Positions 42,615 to 52,775 are shown, counted from the first letter of the stretch. The stretch: DNA of 64,000 nucleotides from Prevotella sp. (GCA_017651265.1 JAGCDO010000008.1:1-64000), one strand, 5' to 3'. Made by a program: numbers and translations. The notes: generated from the letters alone by a model not told the origin.

Positions 42615-45065
42615 ATGACCTACAAAAACATGCTTCTCATGGCTGGATGTGCAGTTCTTGCAATAGCTGTTCATGCACAAGTGACTATAGACATTGATAC
42701 ACAGCAACGCGGACCGAAGGTGAGTCAGATGCTCTACGGTATCTTCTACGAAGACATTAACCACGCGGCCGATGGTGGTATCTATGCCGAACTCATTCGT
42801 AACCGTTCGTTTGAGGATGGTCCGCGCTATGGCGCACCTGCCGACATGCAGGGGTGGTCAACCTATACCGCCGCACCTTCGCAACTCACGGCAAGACTCA
42901 TACAGCCTTCGAAAAAGACCCCGTTGCTGAACGCTGTGCAGCACAATGCCCTTGAACTCAACGTCAAGGCCTCGCCCTCCATGCCCGTTTGTCTGGTAAA
43001 CGAAGGCTATTGGGGCATCAACGCCGTGCAAGGGCGTAGCTACCGACTGACATTCTGGGCAAAGACCCTCAAATACCAGGGTACGGTAAAGGCTACCCTC
43101 TGCTCGAAAGATGGCTCACAACTCTATGCTGAGGCTGCCATCAACGGTTTCGCCAGCGGTAAGAATAAGGGATGGAAGAAATATGAGGCAACCTTTACCG
43201 CCAACGACAATGACCCGCAGGCGCAGTTTGCCTTGGTATTCGATGGGGTAGGACAGGTACAGATAGACATGGTGAGCCTCTTTCCGCCTACGTTCAAGAA
43301 CCGTGAGAACGGTATGCGTCCGGATTTGGTCAATATGCTGTGGCAGATGCACCCGAAATTCATGCGTTTCCCTGGCGGCTGTTTTGTAGAGGGGCAGGAG
43401 AGCCCTGACAACGCCTTCCGCTGGGAACGTACCATCGGACCGATTGAGGAGCGTGAAGGTCATTGGAACGTGAACTGGGGCTACCGTACTACCGACGGAC
43501 TGGGCTATCATGAGTATCTGCAGCTGGCAGAGGACTTGGGTGCCAAGCCGCTCTATGTGGTCAACGTGGGATTATGGCACGGGGGTATGACTCCCTACGA
43601 CAGTATTCAGCCGTGGATTGATGAGTGCATGAATGCCTTGGAGTATGCTAACGGTCCCGTCACATCGAAGTATGGTGCCATGCGTGCTAAGAACGGTCAT
43701 CCAGAGCCGTTCGGAATAGAATACCTGGAAGTGGGGAACGAAAACAACCAACCCGATCCCCGTCAGCAGAGCGACCACTACTACGAGCGATACGAGCAAT
43801 TCTACAAAGCAATCAAAGCCAAGTATCCCGAGATGAAGATCATCGGTAATGTGGTGGCGTGGGGCGACGATAACCCCAAGTGGAACAGTAAGCAGCCCGT
43901 AGATCTGCTGGATGAACACTACTACCGTTCACCCGACTGGTTTGCCGCTGCCTTCCACAAGTACGACAGCTACGACCGTCAAGGTCCGAAGGTGTATGTA
44001 GGCGAATATGCCGTGACCAACGGCTACGGTAACTTGGGTAATATGAATGCAGCATTGGGCGAGGCTGTCTATATGATGGGCATGGAGAACAACGCCGATG
44101 TGGTGGAGCTGGCTTCGTATGCCCCCATCTTTGTCAACGAGAACGATGCCCGCTGGCGTCCTGACATGATACGTTTCAGTAGCAGTCGCGTCATGGGAAC
44201 ACCTTCCTACTATGTACAGCAACTCATGCCGCAGCATCTAGGTACGCAGGTGGTGGAAGTGGTGCAGAACGATCCTTATAAGGATAAGGTGCGCAAACCG
44301 CTCACGCCGAAGCAGAGCCGTGTAGGATTCGGAACATGGAACACACGCGCCACATTTGAGACCGATAAGGAGGTGGATTTTGTGCATGGCGACTGGCAGA
44401 AGGAAGGTAACAATGTTCGTCAGACGGGTCGCCAGGATGCCACACTCTGCATAGAGAAGAACATCATTGATAGCGATCACTATACCTGTAAGTTCCGTGC
44501 CCGTAAGGACGAGGGCGCCGAGGGCTTCATCATCATCTTCAACTATGTGGATGAAAAGAACTACTGCTGGGTGAACTTCGGTGGATGGACGAATACACAG
44601 CATGCCATTGAGCAGATTAGCAATGGTGGTAAGTTGCTTGCCGACAGCAAGCGGGGACGTGTAGAGTCTGGGCGTTGGTATGATGTCACCCTACAAGTGG
44701 CAGGCGACAGTGTGAAAGCTTGGCTCGACAATGAACTGGTGTTCAATACGGTACTGAAGCACGATGAAACCAAGGGAATCTTCTCATCGGCCACCATTGA
44801 CGACGCTACGGGTGAGCTCATCGTGAAGGTGGTCAACACCAGCGATGCTGCCACTACTGCCCGTCTGAACCTAAAGCATTTTACGCCAAACTGTGCCCGC
44901 GTTGTACGTCTGGCAGCTAATGACGGTATGGAAGAGAATACACTCCAAGCACCTACCGCCATTCATCCTGTAGAGCAACTGCTCTCGCCCGAGAAAGGCA
45001 GTGTATGGCTTGATGTTCCCCCTTACTCGCTGAACATCGTCAGGATAAAGGAGAATGGTAGGTAA
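42615..45065 (+). CDS. Exported alpha-L-arabinofuranosidase, GH51
   Basis: An 816-residue exported GH51 enzyme. A signal peptide (MTYKNMLLMAGCAVLAIAVHAQ) is followed by the GH51 hallmark MLYGIFYEDINHAADGGIYA; a CBM-like domain is inserted near 80-200. The acid/base Glu is in YLEVGNEN and the nucleophile Glu in KVYVGEYAV. A lectin-like region (about 600-700, with WVNFGGWTNTQHAIEQ) lies before the C-terminal beta-domain. It releases arabinose from arabinan or arabinoxylan. It lies 48 bases after ridA. Confidence 0.92.
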   Translation: MTYKNMLLMAGCAVLAIAVHAQVTIDIDTQQRGPKVSQMLYGIFYEDINHAADGGIYAELIRNRSFEDGPRYGAPADMQGWSTYTAAPSQLTARLIQPSKKTPLLNAVQHNALELNVKASPSMPVCLVNEGYWGINAVQGRSYRLTFWAKTLKYQGTVKATLCSKDGSQLYAEAAINGFASGKNKGWKKYEATFTANDNDPQAQFALVFDGVGQVQIDMVSLFPPTFKNRENGMRPDLVNMLWQMHPKFMRFPGGCFVEGQESPDNAFRWERTIGPIEEREGHWNVNWGYRTTDGLGYHEYLQLAEDLGAKPLYVVNVGLWHGGMTPYDSIQPWIDECMNALEYANGPVTSKYGAMRAKNGHPEPFGIEYLEVGNENNQPDPRQQSDHYYERYEQFYKAIKAKYPEMKIIGNVVAWGDDNPKWNSKQPVDLLDEHYYRSPDWFAAAFHKYDSYDRQGPKVYVGEYAVTNGYGNLGNMNAALGEAVYMMGMENNADVVELASYAPIFVNENDARWRPDMIRFSSSRVMGTPSYYVQQLMPQHLGTQVVEVVQNDPYKDKVRKPLTPKQSRVGFGTWNTRATFETDKEVDFVHGDWQKEGNNVRQTGRQDATLCIEKNIIDSDHYTCKFRARKDEGAEGFIIIFNYVDEKNYCWVNFGGWTNTQHAIEQISNGGKLLADSKRGRVESGRWYDVTLQVAGDSVKAWLDNELVFNTVLKHDETKGIFSSATIDDATGELIVKVVNTSDAATTARLNLKHFTPNCARVVRLAANDGMEENTLQAPTAIHPVEQLLSPEKGSVWLDVPPYSLNIVRIKENGR

Positions 45066-45068
45066 GTT

Positions 45069-45374
45069 TTACCGACGAATATCAAACAGTTTAATGAAAC
45101 CCGTCATGGTGAGAATCTTGAGCACTTCGCCCTCAACGTGGGTTAGTACCAGTTTCCCACCTTTGGCGGCACTCTCTTTCTTCAGCTGAAGCAGTCCGCG
45201 GAGTCCCAGACTGCAGATATAGTCCAACTTGGCACAATCCAGCTCTATAGACTTGTCGGCTTTGCTCATCAAAGGCTTCAGGTCTTCGATGAATTGGGTG
45301 GCTACGGCAGTGTCGATCCAGCCGGTGAGTGTTCCGAAATAGGAACCGTTCTTTTCAATAATCTCGATATTCAT
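45069..45374 (-). CDS. STAS-domain anti-sigma-factor-antagonist-like protein
   Basis: A 101-residue single STAS domain. The expected phospho-acceptor serine is Ser55 in DYICSLGLRGLL. Such proteins are switched by a GHKL serine kinase and a PP2C phosphatase, both of which are encoded as one fusion two genes upstream. It is last in an operon of three (42 bases after the permease gene). What it binds when unphosphorylated is not visible; Bacteroidetes lack SigB. Confidence 0.85.
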   Translation of the reverse strand: MNIEIIEKNGSYFGTLTGWIDTAVATQFIEDLKPLMSKADKSIELDCAKLDYICSLGLRGLLQLKKESAAKGGKLVLTHVEGEVLKILTMTGFIKLFDIRR

Positions 45375-45416
45375 ATTGTAGTATTTTTAAGTATCTGTTC
45401 ACTATTCATGGTTCCC

Positions 45417-47216
45417 TTACAGGGGAGTGAGCGGATAAATGAGATTCACAATCAGGATATTGGCGGCGAGGATAATGAGATTCATCAGCAGACCGATGCG
45501 CATGAAGTCGCTGAACCGGTAGCCGCCAGGGCCATAGACCAGCATGTGCGTGGGGGAGCCGATGGGGGTGGCAAAGCTGGAGCTGACACTTACCATCAGT
45601 GCGATGAGGAACGGATACGGTTCGTAACCTAACTTCTCTGCCGCCTGGTACATAATGGGGAAGAACATCGCTCCGGCAGCGGTGTTGGAGATGAATTCAG
45701 TGATGAATGTCCCCACGAAACAGATGGCGGCCATGACCACGATGGGGTTGGTGCCACAAACATCGAGAATGCCGAAGGCCAAGCGCTCTGCTATGCCCGT
45801 CTTCTGGATGGCCAAGCCTAGCACCACAGAGCCCGCAAACACCATCAGGATTTCCCAGTTGATAGCCTTCATGGCCTGGTCGACATTGCAACAGCGGAAC
45901 AGGAGCATGGCGATGGCCGCGAGGAAGGCACATTGCAGGAGCGGAATCACATTCAAGGCCGACAGCACTACCATGGCTATCATGATGGTGGTAGATACTA
46001 GTGTCTTCTTTCCGATGTTAGGCACCTGTGCATTGTCGAAGAACTGCAGCTGCGAGGAGAAACGTTCGGTGTGGATGTTGACATGAGGCGGGCACTCGAA
46101 GAGCAGGGTGTCGCCTGCCTGGAGCACAACCTCGCGAGGTGACTCGTTGATGCGCTTGCCACTACGGGCCACGGCAACGAGAATCATATTGTTCTCTTTC
46201 TCGAAGTTGGAATTGCCTATTGATGTGTTGATGAGGCTGCTGCCAAAGGTGACATAGGCCGTTCGCAGCTGTCGGTCCTTATCTACTTCGTCGAGCGTGA
46301 AGATATGGTGGTCGGCATTGACGAATCCATGACTCTTCTTCAAGTCGAGCATCTCGTCGATCTGTCCTGCAAACACCAGGCGGTCTCCACCCATCAGGAA
46401 CTCATCGGCAGGCACCGGTGATACGATCTCGCGGTTATCGAAGTGTATGATTTCTATTAGCGTGCCCCCATGCACATTCATCAGACCCGCCTCTTCGATG
46501 GTTTCACCAATATGCTTATTATCAGAGGGCACCAGCAGTTCCACCGTATAGTCGGAGGTGGCTTCGAAGGCCGATTCAGGTGCCTGGCGGTCGGGCAAGA
46601 GCTTTCGCAGGGCGATGATGGAGAGTACACCGATACAGAGGCAGAACAAGCCTGGTATGGTGGTGGCCAGCACATTCATGGCAGTACCGGTGCTGTCGGC
46701 ATAAAGACCGGATATGATCAGGTTTGGAGGTGTACCAATCAGCGTACACACGCCTCCCATGCCAGAGGCGTAGCTCAAAGGTATGAGCAGCTTGGAGGGT
46801 GAGATGTTCAGTTTCTTCGACCACATCTTGACTATGCCCACAAACAGGGCAACCACGGTGGTGTTACTGAGGAACGAACTGAGGGCAGCCACGGGAAGCA
46901 TCAATCGGATGACAGCCTTGAAATAGCTCTTCGGCTGTCCTAACAGATGCTTTACAATCCATTGCAGCACACCCGTATGGGTGAGTCCGGCAACAACGAC
47001 AAAGAGTACACCGATGATCACCACCGAGGTACTGCTGAATCCCGAGAAAGCCTCCTTGGCATCGAGGACACCAGTGACAAAGAGAATGGCTATAGCTCCC
47101 AGGAACACAAGGTCGGCCCGCAGCTTGGTGAACAGCAGTACGGTAAACATCGACAGTACGGTGACTATCGTTATCCAGGCATGAAGGGTAAATCCTAAAA
47201 ATTCAGTTGGTAGCAT
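45417..47216 (-). CDS. SLC13-family permease with TrkA-C domains
   Basis: A 599-residue inner-membrane transporter of the SLC13/DASS-ArsB superfamily. Hydrophobic helices fill 10-200 and 390-599 (SNTTVVALFVGIVKMW and SNTAAGAMFFPIMYQA are the paired SNT motifs of the substrate site; GTPPNLIISGL is a second signature). Two RCK/TrkA-C domains (about 215-380) sit in the central cytoplasmic loop. It probably carries a di-carboxylate, sulfate or similar anion. It is sandwiched between the partner-switch genes, 20 bases after the phosphatase gene. Confidence 0.85.
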   Translation of the reverse strand: MLPTEFLGFTLHAWITIVTVLSMFTVLLFTKLRADLVFLGAIAILFVTGVLDAKEAFSGFSSTSVVIIGVLFVVVAGLTHTGVLQWIVKHLLGQPKSYFKAVIRLMLPVAALSSFLSNTTVVALFVGIVKMWSKKLNISPSKLLIPLSYASGMGGVCTLIGTPPNLIISGLYADSTGTAMNVLATTIPGLFCLCIGVLSIIALRKLLPDRQAPESAFEATSDYTVELLVPSDNKHIGETIEEAGLMNVHGGTLIEIIHFDNREIVSPVPADEFLMGGDRLVFAGQIDEMLDLKKSHGFVNADHHIFTLDEVDKDRQLRTAYVTFGSSLINTSIGNSNFEKENNMILVAVARSGKRINESPREVVLQAGDTLLFECPPHVNIHTERFSSQLQFFDNAQVPNIGKKTLVSTTIMIAMVVLSALNVIPLLQCAFLAAIAMLLFRCCNVDQAMKAINWEILMVFAGSVVLGLAIQKTGIAERLAFGILDVCGTNPIVVMAAICFVGTFITEFISNTAAGAMFFPIMYQAAEKLGYEPYPFLIALMVSVSSSFATPIGSPTHMLVYGPGGYRFSDFMRIGLLMNLIILAANILIVNLIYPLTPL

Positions 47217-47236
47217 AGGTTTTCGTTTATTAGGTA

Positions 47237-48844
47237 TTACTTGATTTGTTTCGTTAGCGTCACTACGTTGTAGCCATCGGGCGTGCGCTGATAGGTCATC
47301 GTGTCCATAATATTCTTCACGAGATAGATGCCAAGTCCTCCGATGGGGCGGTCATCGAGATCGGCTTCCACATCGGCTTCCTGATGCTTGGTGGGGTCGA
47401 ATGGAATGCCATGATCCTTGACTGTTAGCGTGAGTAGTCCGTCGGCAATCTCAGCCGTCATTTCCACATGTCCGCGTGTTCCCTTCGGATAGGCATAGTT
47501 GATGACATTGGCCACCCACTCCTCAGCAGCGAGATTAAGTGTCTTCACCGTTTCCTCATCAACTTCGTGTTCGCGGCATACCGAGAAGAGGAAGCCGCGC
47601 ATACGACTCACTTCGGTCATCTCGTTCTTCATGATGATGCGACGCGGTGCATGGGAAGCATGCTTCTGAGAGGTGCCGTGACGAAGGAACATCAGGGTGA
47701 GGTCGTCGCCCTGTTCTGTTCCGTCGGCAAACACCGTGACATGCTGTTTCAGGTAATCGACAACCTCTATGGCCGAAGCATTCTTGTTCTTTTCCACATC
47801 GTGCAGGATGCGATCTTCACCAAACAGCTTCCTACTGCCATCGGAGGCCATATACATGGCTTCCGTCAGACCGTCGGTATATAGCAGCATCGACGTGTTC
47901 TCGGGGAACGGCATCTGTTGTTCCTCGTAGTTGAAATGATCCTGAATGCCTATGGGAAGATTAGTGTCCACCTCCAGCAGATGACAGCTGCCATCGGCCA
48001 GTTGGATGACGGGTGCGTTATGGGCAGCATTGCAATAGGTGAGGTGGTGGGTCTTGAAGTCGAGTACCCCCACAAACGCAGTGACGAACGTCAGGGAGTC
48101 GTTGGTGGATGCAATGGCATGATTCATCTCGCGCATGATATTGGCTGCACTCTGATAGTTGCCAGCCAGGTTGCGGAACAGCGTTCGTGTAACGGCCATG
48201 TAAAGAGAAGCCGGTACGCCCTTTCCTGCCACATCGCCGATAATAAAGAAGAGCTCATCCCCCTCGATGATGAAGTCGTATAGGTCGCCCCCCACTTCTT
48301 TGGCAGGTGTCATGGAAGCGAAGAGATCGAGGTCGTCTCGTTCAGGGAAGATGGTGGGAATCATGCCCATCTGAATGTCGTGGGCAATAGTGAGTTCGCT
48401 TTGGAGCCGCATCTTACTGTCGGTAGTGGTTTTCAGTTCCTCGATATACTGCTTGAGTGATGTCTGCATATAAGCGAAGGAGTTGCGCAGGTGCAGCAGT
48501 TCGTCTTGCGACTTGATTTCAGGTAAAGGGGTGTCCAGATTCCCCTCGGCTATGTTCACCGCCGACTCGGCGAAGAGCTGCAGCGGCTTTACCATCCGAT
48601 AGATGGCAACGGTACAGAAAATAAACAGCAAAGCCAGTCCGACGATAAATACCACCGTACCGTATTTCACGATTTGGTGGGTAAGGGGTAAGGACATGTT
48701 GTCGCCAGTGAAATAGAAGAACAAAAGTACTGCCACCAAGAATACCACAGCCGCAATACCCATGATTCTGAAACTGAGTCTTGCAGCAAACGACTTCTGG
48801 TATGCGAGGTCGTACTTGTATTCAAAATTCGGATCTTCTACCAA
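47237..48844 (-). CDS. Membrane HAMP/PP2C phosphatase fused to an RsbW-like kinase domain
   Basis: A 535-residue regulator. Two transmembrane helices (about 27-48 and 60-82) lead into a HAMP domain (about 84-140), then a SpoIIE-type PP2C phosphatase (about 165-380) with metal residues in EVGGDLYDF and FIIGDVAGKGVPASL. The C-terminal GHKL domain (about 405-535) has the N-box AAEEWVANVINYAYP and the G-box GGLGIYLVKNIMD of RsbW-like anti-sigma kinases. No ATG is available: the frame opens after a stop and the only plausible start is TTG at 48844, 33 bases from a -7 motif. Phosphatase and kinase in one chain acting on the STAS protein is an inference. Confidence 0.85.
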   Translation of the reverse strand: MVEDPNFEYKYDLAYQKSFAARLSFRIMGIAAVVFLVAVLLFFYFTGDNMSLPLTHQIVKYGTVVFIVGLALLFIFCTVAIYRMVKPLQLFAESAVNIAEGNLDTPLPEIKSQDELLHLRNSFAYMQTSLKQYIEELKTTTDSKMRLQSELTIAHDIQMGMIPTIFPERDDLDLFASMTPAKEVGGDLYDFIIEGDELFFIIGDVAGKGVPASLYMAVTRTLFRNLAGNYQSAANIMREMNHAIASTNDSLTFVTAFVGVLDFKTHHLTYCNAAHNAPVIQLADGSCHLLEVDTNLPIGIQDHFNYEEQQMPFPENTSMLLYTDGLTEAMYMASDGSRKLFGEDRILHDVEKNKNASAIEVVDYLKQHVTVFADGTEQGDDLTLMFLRHGTSQKHASHAPRRIIMKNEMTEVSRMRGFLFSVCREHEVDEETVKTLNLAAEEWVANVINYAYPKGTRGHVEMTAEIADGLLTLTVKDHGIPFDPTKHQEADVEADLDDRPIGGLGIYLVKNIMDTMTYQRTPDGYNVVTLTKQIK

Positions 48845-48876
48845 GGCGAGATAGTATTAAGGATAGATTCTGCGTA

Positions 48877-48884
48877 CAAATATA
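48877..48884 (-). promoter_or_regulatory. -7 element of the phosphatase/permease/STAS operon
   Basis: TATATTTG on the minus strand, 32 bases from the TTG start; supports that unusual start codon. No -33 at standard distance. Confidence 0.4.
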
Positions 48885-48949
48885 CAAAAAAAGAGGAATA
48901 ATGTGTCATCATCGCGCCTTGTTTTTTGGGGAGAAATGGCACATTTTCT

Positions 48950-49001
48950 TGAAAACAGTATGGCCGTCGCCGAGATACGCAATGTAAAACAGCGGCGGCC
49001 A
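48950..49001 (-). terminator. Probable terminator of the asparagine operon
   Basis: TGGCCGTCGC (48961-48970) and GCGGCGGCCA (48992-49001) form a 10-bp stem with one mismatch. On the minus strand it follows the aspA stop and is followed by TACTGTTTTC, a short T-rich run. Confidence 0.5.
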
Positions 49002-49034
49002 CACATCTTAACGGTCGTCAGATCTTCCTCAGAC

Positions 49035-50447
49035 TTACTTCACGATTTTGTGCGAAATAAGCATGTTCCGAGGATCAAGAGCCTCATCCAGCTTCTCTTG
49101 AGTCATCAGACCCTTCTCCAGAACGATATCGTAGATCGAGCGGTTGGTTTCCAAAGCTTCCTTGGCCACCTTCGTACTCGTCTTGTAACCGATGTAGGGA
49201 TTCAGTGCGGTTACGATACCGATGGAGTTCTTCACCATTTCATAACAACGTTCTTTATTGACGGTAATACCGAGGACACACTCTTCGGTGAGGGTTTCAA
49301 TGGCGTTCTTCAGCCACAGCAGACTCTCGATGAGCGACTCGGTGATAACGGGCTCCATCACATTAAGCTGCAGCTGACCGGCTTCGGCAGCAAAGCTGAC
49401 GGTGGTGTCGTTACCAATGACCTTGAAACATACCTGGTTCACCACCTCGGGGATTACAGGGTTCACCTTTCCTGGCATGATGCTGGAACCGGGAGCCTTC
49501 GGGGGAAGGTTGATCTCGTTAAGACCGCAACGAGGACCAGAAGCCATGAGACGGAGGTCGTTACAGATCTTGGAGAGCTTGATGGCCAGACGCTTCAGGG
49601 CTGATGAGTAGCTGACGTAGGCTCCTGTATCGGGCGTAGCCTCTACAAGGTCGCTGGCAGATACGAAGGCCTCACCCGTGAGCTTACTGAGGTTGGCAGC
49701 ACAGAGCTTGGCAAAGCCGGGAACAGCATTCAGTCCGGTACCGATGGCGGTACCACCCATGTTGATCTCGTGGAGGAGCTTCACGTTGCGCTCAAGGTTG
49801 AGGATCTCTTCCTCGAGGTTATTGGCATAGGCGTTGAACTCCTGTCCGCTGGTCATAGGCACAGCATCCTGCAGCTGGGTACGACCCATCTTGATGACGT
49901 CCTTGAACTCCTCGCCTTTGTAGCGAAGGGCACTGATAAGACCCGTGAGGGCTGCCACCAGACTCTTGTTCATACGGATAAGAGCCAGACGGATAGTGGT
50001 GGGATAGACGTCGTTGGTTGACTGACCGCAGTTGCAGTGGTCGTTGGGGTAGCAATACTGGTAGTCGCCTTTCTCATGACCCATGATCTCGAGGGCACGG
50101 TTGGCAATCACCTCGTTGGCATTCATGTTAACAGACGTTCCTGCACCGCCCTGCATCATGTCGATGGGGAAGTCCTCGTGGAACTTACCGTCGATAATCT
50201 CGCGGCAAGCCTGTGAGATGGCTCCGGCAATCTCGTCATTGATCACACCGAGGGTGTGGTTGGTCTGCACGGCAGCGAGCTTCACATACGCAATGGCGAT
50301 GATGAAATCGTGGTAACTGCGCATCTGCTTGCGCGAAATGTGGTAGTTGTTGATGGCACGCTGTGTCTGCACACCATAATATGCTTCAACTGGTATTTTG
50401 AGTTCACCTAACAGGTCCGACTCAACGCGGAATTTCTTTTCTGACAT
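49035..50447 (-). CDS. aspA: Aspartate ammonia-lyase
   Basis: A 470-residue cytoplasmic enzyme converting aspartate to fumarate and ammonia. The fumarase/aspartase signature GSSIMPGKVNPV is present, as are MMQGGAGTSVNMNANEVI and HCNCGQSTNDVYPT. It is the last gene of the dcuB-asparaginase-porin-aspA cluster, so fumarate from asparagine can feed anaerobic respiration. A heptamer repeat lies just upstream of its start. Confidence 0.95.
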   Translation of the reverse strand: MSEKKFRVESDLLGELKIPVEAYYGVQTQRAINNYHISRKQMRSYHDFIIAIAYVKLAAVQTNHTLGVINDEIAGAISQACREIIDGKFHEDFPIDMMQGGAGTSVNMNANEVIANRALEIMGHEKGDYQYCYPNDHCNCGQSTNDVYPTTIRLALIRMNKSLVAALTGLISALRYKGEEFKDVIKMGRTQLQDAVPMTSGQEFNAYANNLEEEILNLERNVKLLHEINMGGTAIGTGLNAVPGFAKLCAANLSKLTGEAFVSASDLVEATPDTGAYVSYSSALKRLAIKLSKICNDLRLMASGPRCGLNEINLPPKAPGSSIMPGKVNPVIPEVVNQVCFKVIGNDTTVSFAAEAGQLQLNVMEPVITESLIESLLWLKNAIETLTEECVLGITVNKERCYEMVKNSIGIVTALNPYIGYKTSTKVAKEALETNRSIYDIVLEKGLMTQEKLDEALDPRNMLISHKIVK

Positions 50448-50460
50448 AATAATATTTTTT

Positions 50461-50489
50461 GAACTTTGATCTTTGAACTTTGAACTTTT
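50461..50489. repeat. Tandem heptamer repeat upstream of aspA
   Basis: Complementary units GAACTTT, GATCTTT, GAACTTT, GAACTTT in the gap between porin and aspA; same family as 17678-17709 and 34949-34984. Confidence 0.7.
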
Positions 50490-50508
50490 ATGATTACCTT
50501 AGACCATT

Positions 50509-51678
50509 TTAGAACATCGGCAATTGCCAAATATAACCGAGTGAGATGCGGTTGGTGCTGTAATCGTCGAAACCAAAGGCCTTTCCCTTGTCGGTGTAGC
50601 TGTAATGACGTCCTACGTAGGTAAGGAAGAAGTGGAGGTTGCTGTTCTTCAGCGGATAGTACTCCAGACCGGCGAAGTAGCCTAATGCGGTGCGGTATTT
50701 ACCCTTCTCTACATTACCGTTAGCCTTGGAAAGACCTTCGTTCTCGAGCATACCCTTCACGAAGAAGTTCCAACTCGGAGAGAAACGGTACTGTGCCTTC
50801 AGAACGAACGACAGGTATTCGGCATCGTTGCGGTGGCCACCCAGGGCGTTGTTACCTACAATGCTTGATACGATACCCTCACGATCGATACCTTCACGCA
50901 TGTACATCACATCGAAGAAGGCGTCGAAGTTGTTCACAGTAACCTCATTACCTAAGGCAATGTAATGACTCTGGTTGCCACGTGCCTGACTCATCAGTGA
51001 GTAGCTCCAGCGTGTCTTGAACACATCACCGAAATTACCGTTCCAGTTAGCTGTGTAAACCAGAGGCACCTTCGACTGCTCATAGCCTTCGCCATACATA
51101 TCGCTCATGCTGGCGCTACGGCTATCCAACACCTGCAGCTGCAACTGATGGTTGGGAGTTACCTGGAACTGGAAGTTGGCACCAGTGAGGAAGTTACTCA
51201 TATAGTCAACCATGTCGGAATACTCGTAGATCTCAATGGGGTTCAGGTCGAATTCCATACCACCATAGGCAGCGCATTGCTTACCGAGGAACATAGAGAA
51301 CTTGTCGTTTACCTTTACACCGATTCCTGCTACGTCGATGGATGATGAAGGCATGTTGTCGATGCCGTCAGGAGCAGGAGAGTTGTTGCGGTTCAGACGC
51401 TGACGCCAACGGAAAGAGAAGGTGTCGTTGATGTTTCCCTTTGCCTCGATGCGGATCTGGCGCATGTTGAACTTGGCGTTCTGGAAAGCGCCGTCGCTCT
51501 CGTTGACGTCGAAACTGTTGTTGAGGTTAAGCAGGAAATGGAAATTGTCCTGCTTCTTCTCTATATTCGTTACCTTCTCGAACAGTGATTCCTCACCTGC
51601 CGAAGCGTCCTTATTCTGCTGTGCTTGAGCGGTCAGTGCAACGCACAACATCGTTCCAAATAATATACTCTTCTTCAT
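50509..51678 (-). CDS. Outer-membrane porin-like protein
   Basis: A 389-residue exported beta-barrel: signal peptide (MKKSILFGTMLCVALTAQAQQ), a short helical segment (SLFEKVTNIEKKQDN), then alternating amphipathic strands to a C-terminal aromatic residue (LGYIWQLPMF). It resembles the phosphate-selective porin O/P family. Its place between asparaginase and AspA genes suggests it admits asparagine or aspartate; that is inference from position. Confidence 0.75.
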   Translation of the reverse strand: MKKSILFGTMLCVALTAQAQQNKDASAGEESLFEKVTNIEKKQDNFHFLLNLNNSFDVNESDGAFQNAKFNMRQIRIEAKGNINDTFSFRWRQRLNRNNSPAPDGIDNMPSSSIDVAGIGVKVNDKFSMFLGKQCAAYGGMEFDLNPIEIYEYSDMVDYMSNFLTGANFQFQVTPNHQLQLQVLDSRSASMSDMYGEGYEQSKVPLVYTANWNGNFGDVFKTRWSYSLMSQARGNQSHYIALGNEVTVNNFDAFFDVMYMREGIDREGIVSSIVGNNALGGHRNDAEYLSFVLKAQYRFSPSWNFFVKGMLENEGLSKANGNVEKGKYRTALGYFAGLEYYPLKNSNLHFFLTYVGRHYSYTDKGKAFGFDDYSTNRISLGYIWQLPMF

Positions 51679-51725
51679 AACTAAGAACTATAATATGAAC
51701 TATAAATTGTGAACTATGAACTCAA

Positions 51726-52775
51726 TCAGTATTTCTTGAAGAGTTCCTGAATCTGAGTCCAGTCGTGTGTCTTGGTCAGAGCCAGCATCAGCAGCACGCG
51801 GGCCTTCTGAGGATTCAGGTCGAGAGAAGCCACGAAATGATACTTGGCATCGTCAACCTCACTGTTCAGACAGGTAGGACCAGTCGGGCAGCGTGAAGAA
51901 CGTACAATCTGGATACCGCTCTGCTGAGCCTTGACAGCTACGTCGAACACGTCTTTGTAGAAGTTACCGTCGCCTACACCTGCCAGTACGATACCGTCGA
52001 ACTTGGCATCAACAAAAGCCTGCATGGGCAGCGGAGAAGCATTGGCATAGCCGTAAACGATACCTACGTTAGGAAGCTTTTCCAGGTTGGTCACATCGAA
52101 CTCCGACTTCGTCGTATGCGCATTGTTGGGAGTCTGAAGCATGTGGGCCTCACCATTGTAGATGTAGCCGATGATGCCTGAAGGACCGCCTTCGAAAGTG
52201 TCGCAATCAATGGTGTGGGTCTTGATGACCGTCTTGGCATCAAGCAGCTGGTTGTTCATGCAGCAGAGCACGCCCATGCCCTTAACGGCAGGTGAAACGG
52301 CTGCAGCTACGGCATTGTAGAGGTTGGCAGGACCATCAGCGCTGATGGCTGTTGAGGGACGCATAGAGCCAGCCAATATCACAGGCTTATCGCTCTTTAC
52401 GGTGAGGTTCAGGAAATAGGCTGTCTCTTCCATGGTGTCTGTTCCATGAGTAACCACAACACCGTCGTAACCTTCCTCATTGAGTAACTGATTGATGCGT
52501 TTGGCAAGCTTGAGCCACACCTCGTTGTTCATGTCCTGAGAACCGATGTTCACGAGCTGCTCACCACTGACGTCGGCCAGATAGAGCATCTGGGGAACGG
52601 CATCGATAAGTGTCTGGATACCTACCTGTCCAGCGCTGTAGCTTGAAGAGGTTGATGACTGGCTGACACCTGCAATGGTACCGCCGGTAGCAATAATACG
52701 AATCTTTGGCTTAGCAACGATGTTGACAGAAACCAAGAGTGCCAAAAGCACGAAAATACCACGTAACTGTTTCAT
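51726..52775 (-). CDS. ansB: Periplasmic (type II) L-asparaginase
   Basis: A 349-residue exported enzyme that deamidates asparagine to aspartate. The signal peptide is MKQLRGIFVLLALLVSVNIVA. The two catalytic threonine motifs are ATGGTIAGV and VVTHGTDTMEETAYF, and the LDAKTVIKTHTIDCDTFEGG stretch supports the type. Export and the DcuB neighbour match the type II enzyme of anaerobic asparagine use. It starts 50 bases after the dcuB stop. Confidence 0.93.
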   Translation of the reverse strand: MKQLRGIFVLLALLVSVNIVAKPKIRIIATGGTIAGVSQSSTSSSYSAGQVGIQTLIDAVPQMLYLADVSGEQLVNIGSQDMNNEVWLKLAKRINQLLNEEGYDGVVVTHGTDTMEETAYFLNLTVKSDKPVILAGSMRPSTAISADGPANLYNAVAAAVSPAVKGMGVLCCMNNQLLDAKTVIKTHTIDCDTFEGGPSGIIGYIYNGEAHMLQTPNNAHTTKSEFDVTNLEKLPNVGIVYGYANASPLPMQAFVDAKFDGIVLAGVGDGNFYKDVFDVAVKAQQSGIQIVRSSRCPTGPTCLNSEVDDAKYHFVASLDLNPQKARVLLMLALTKTHDWTQIQELFKKY

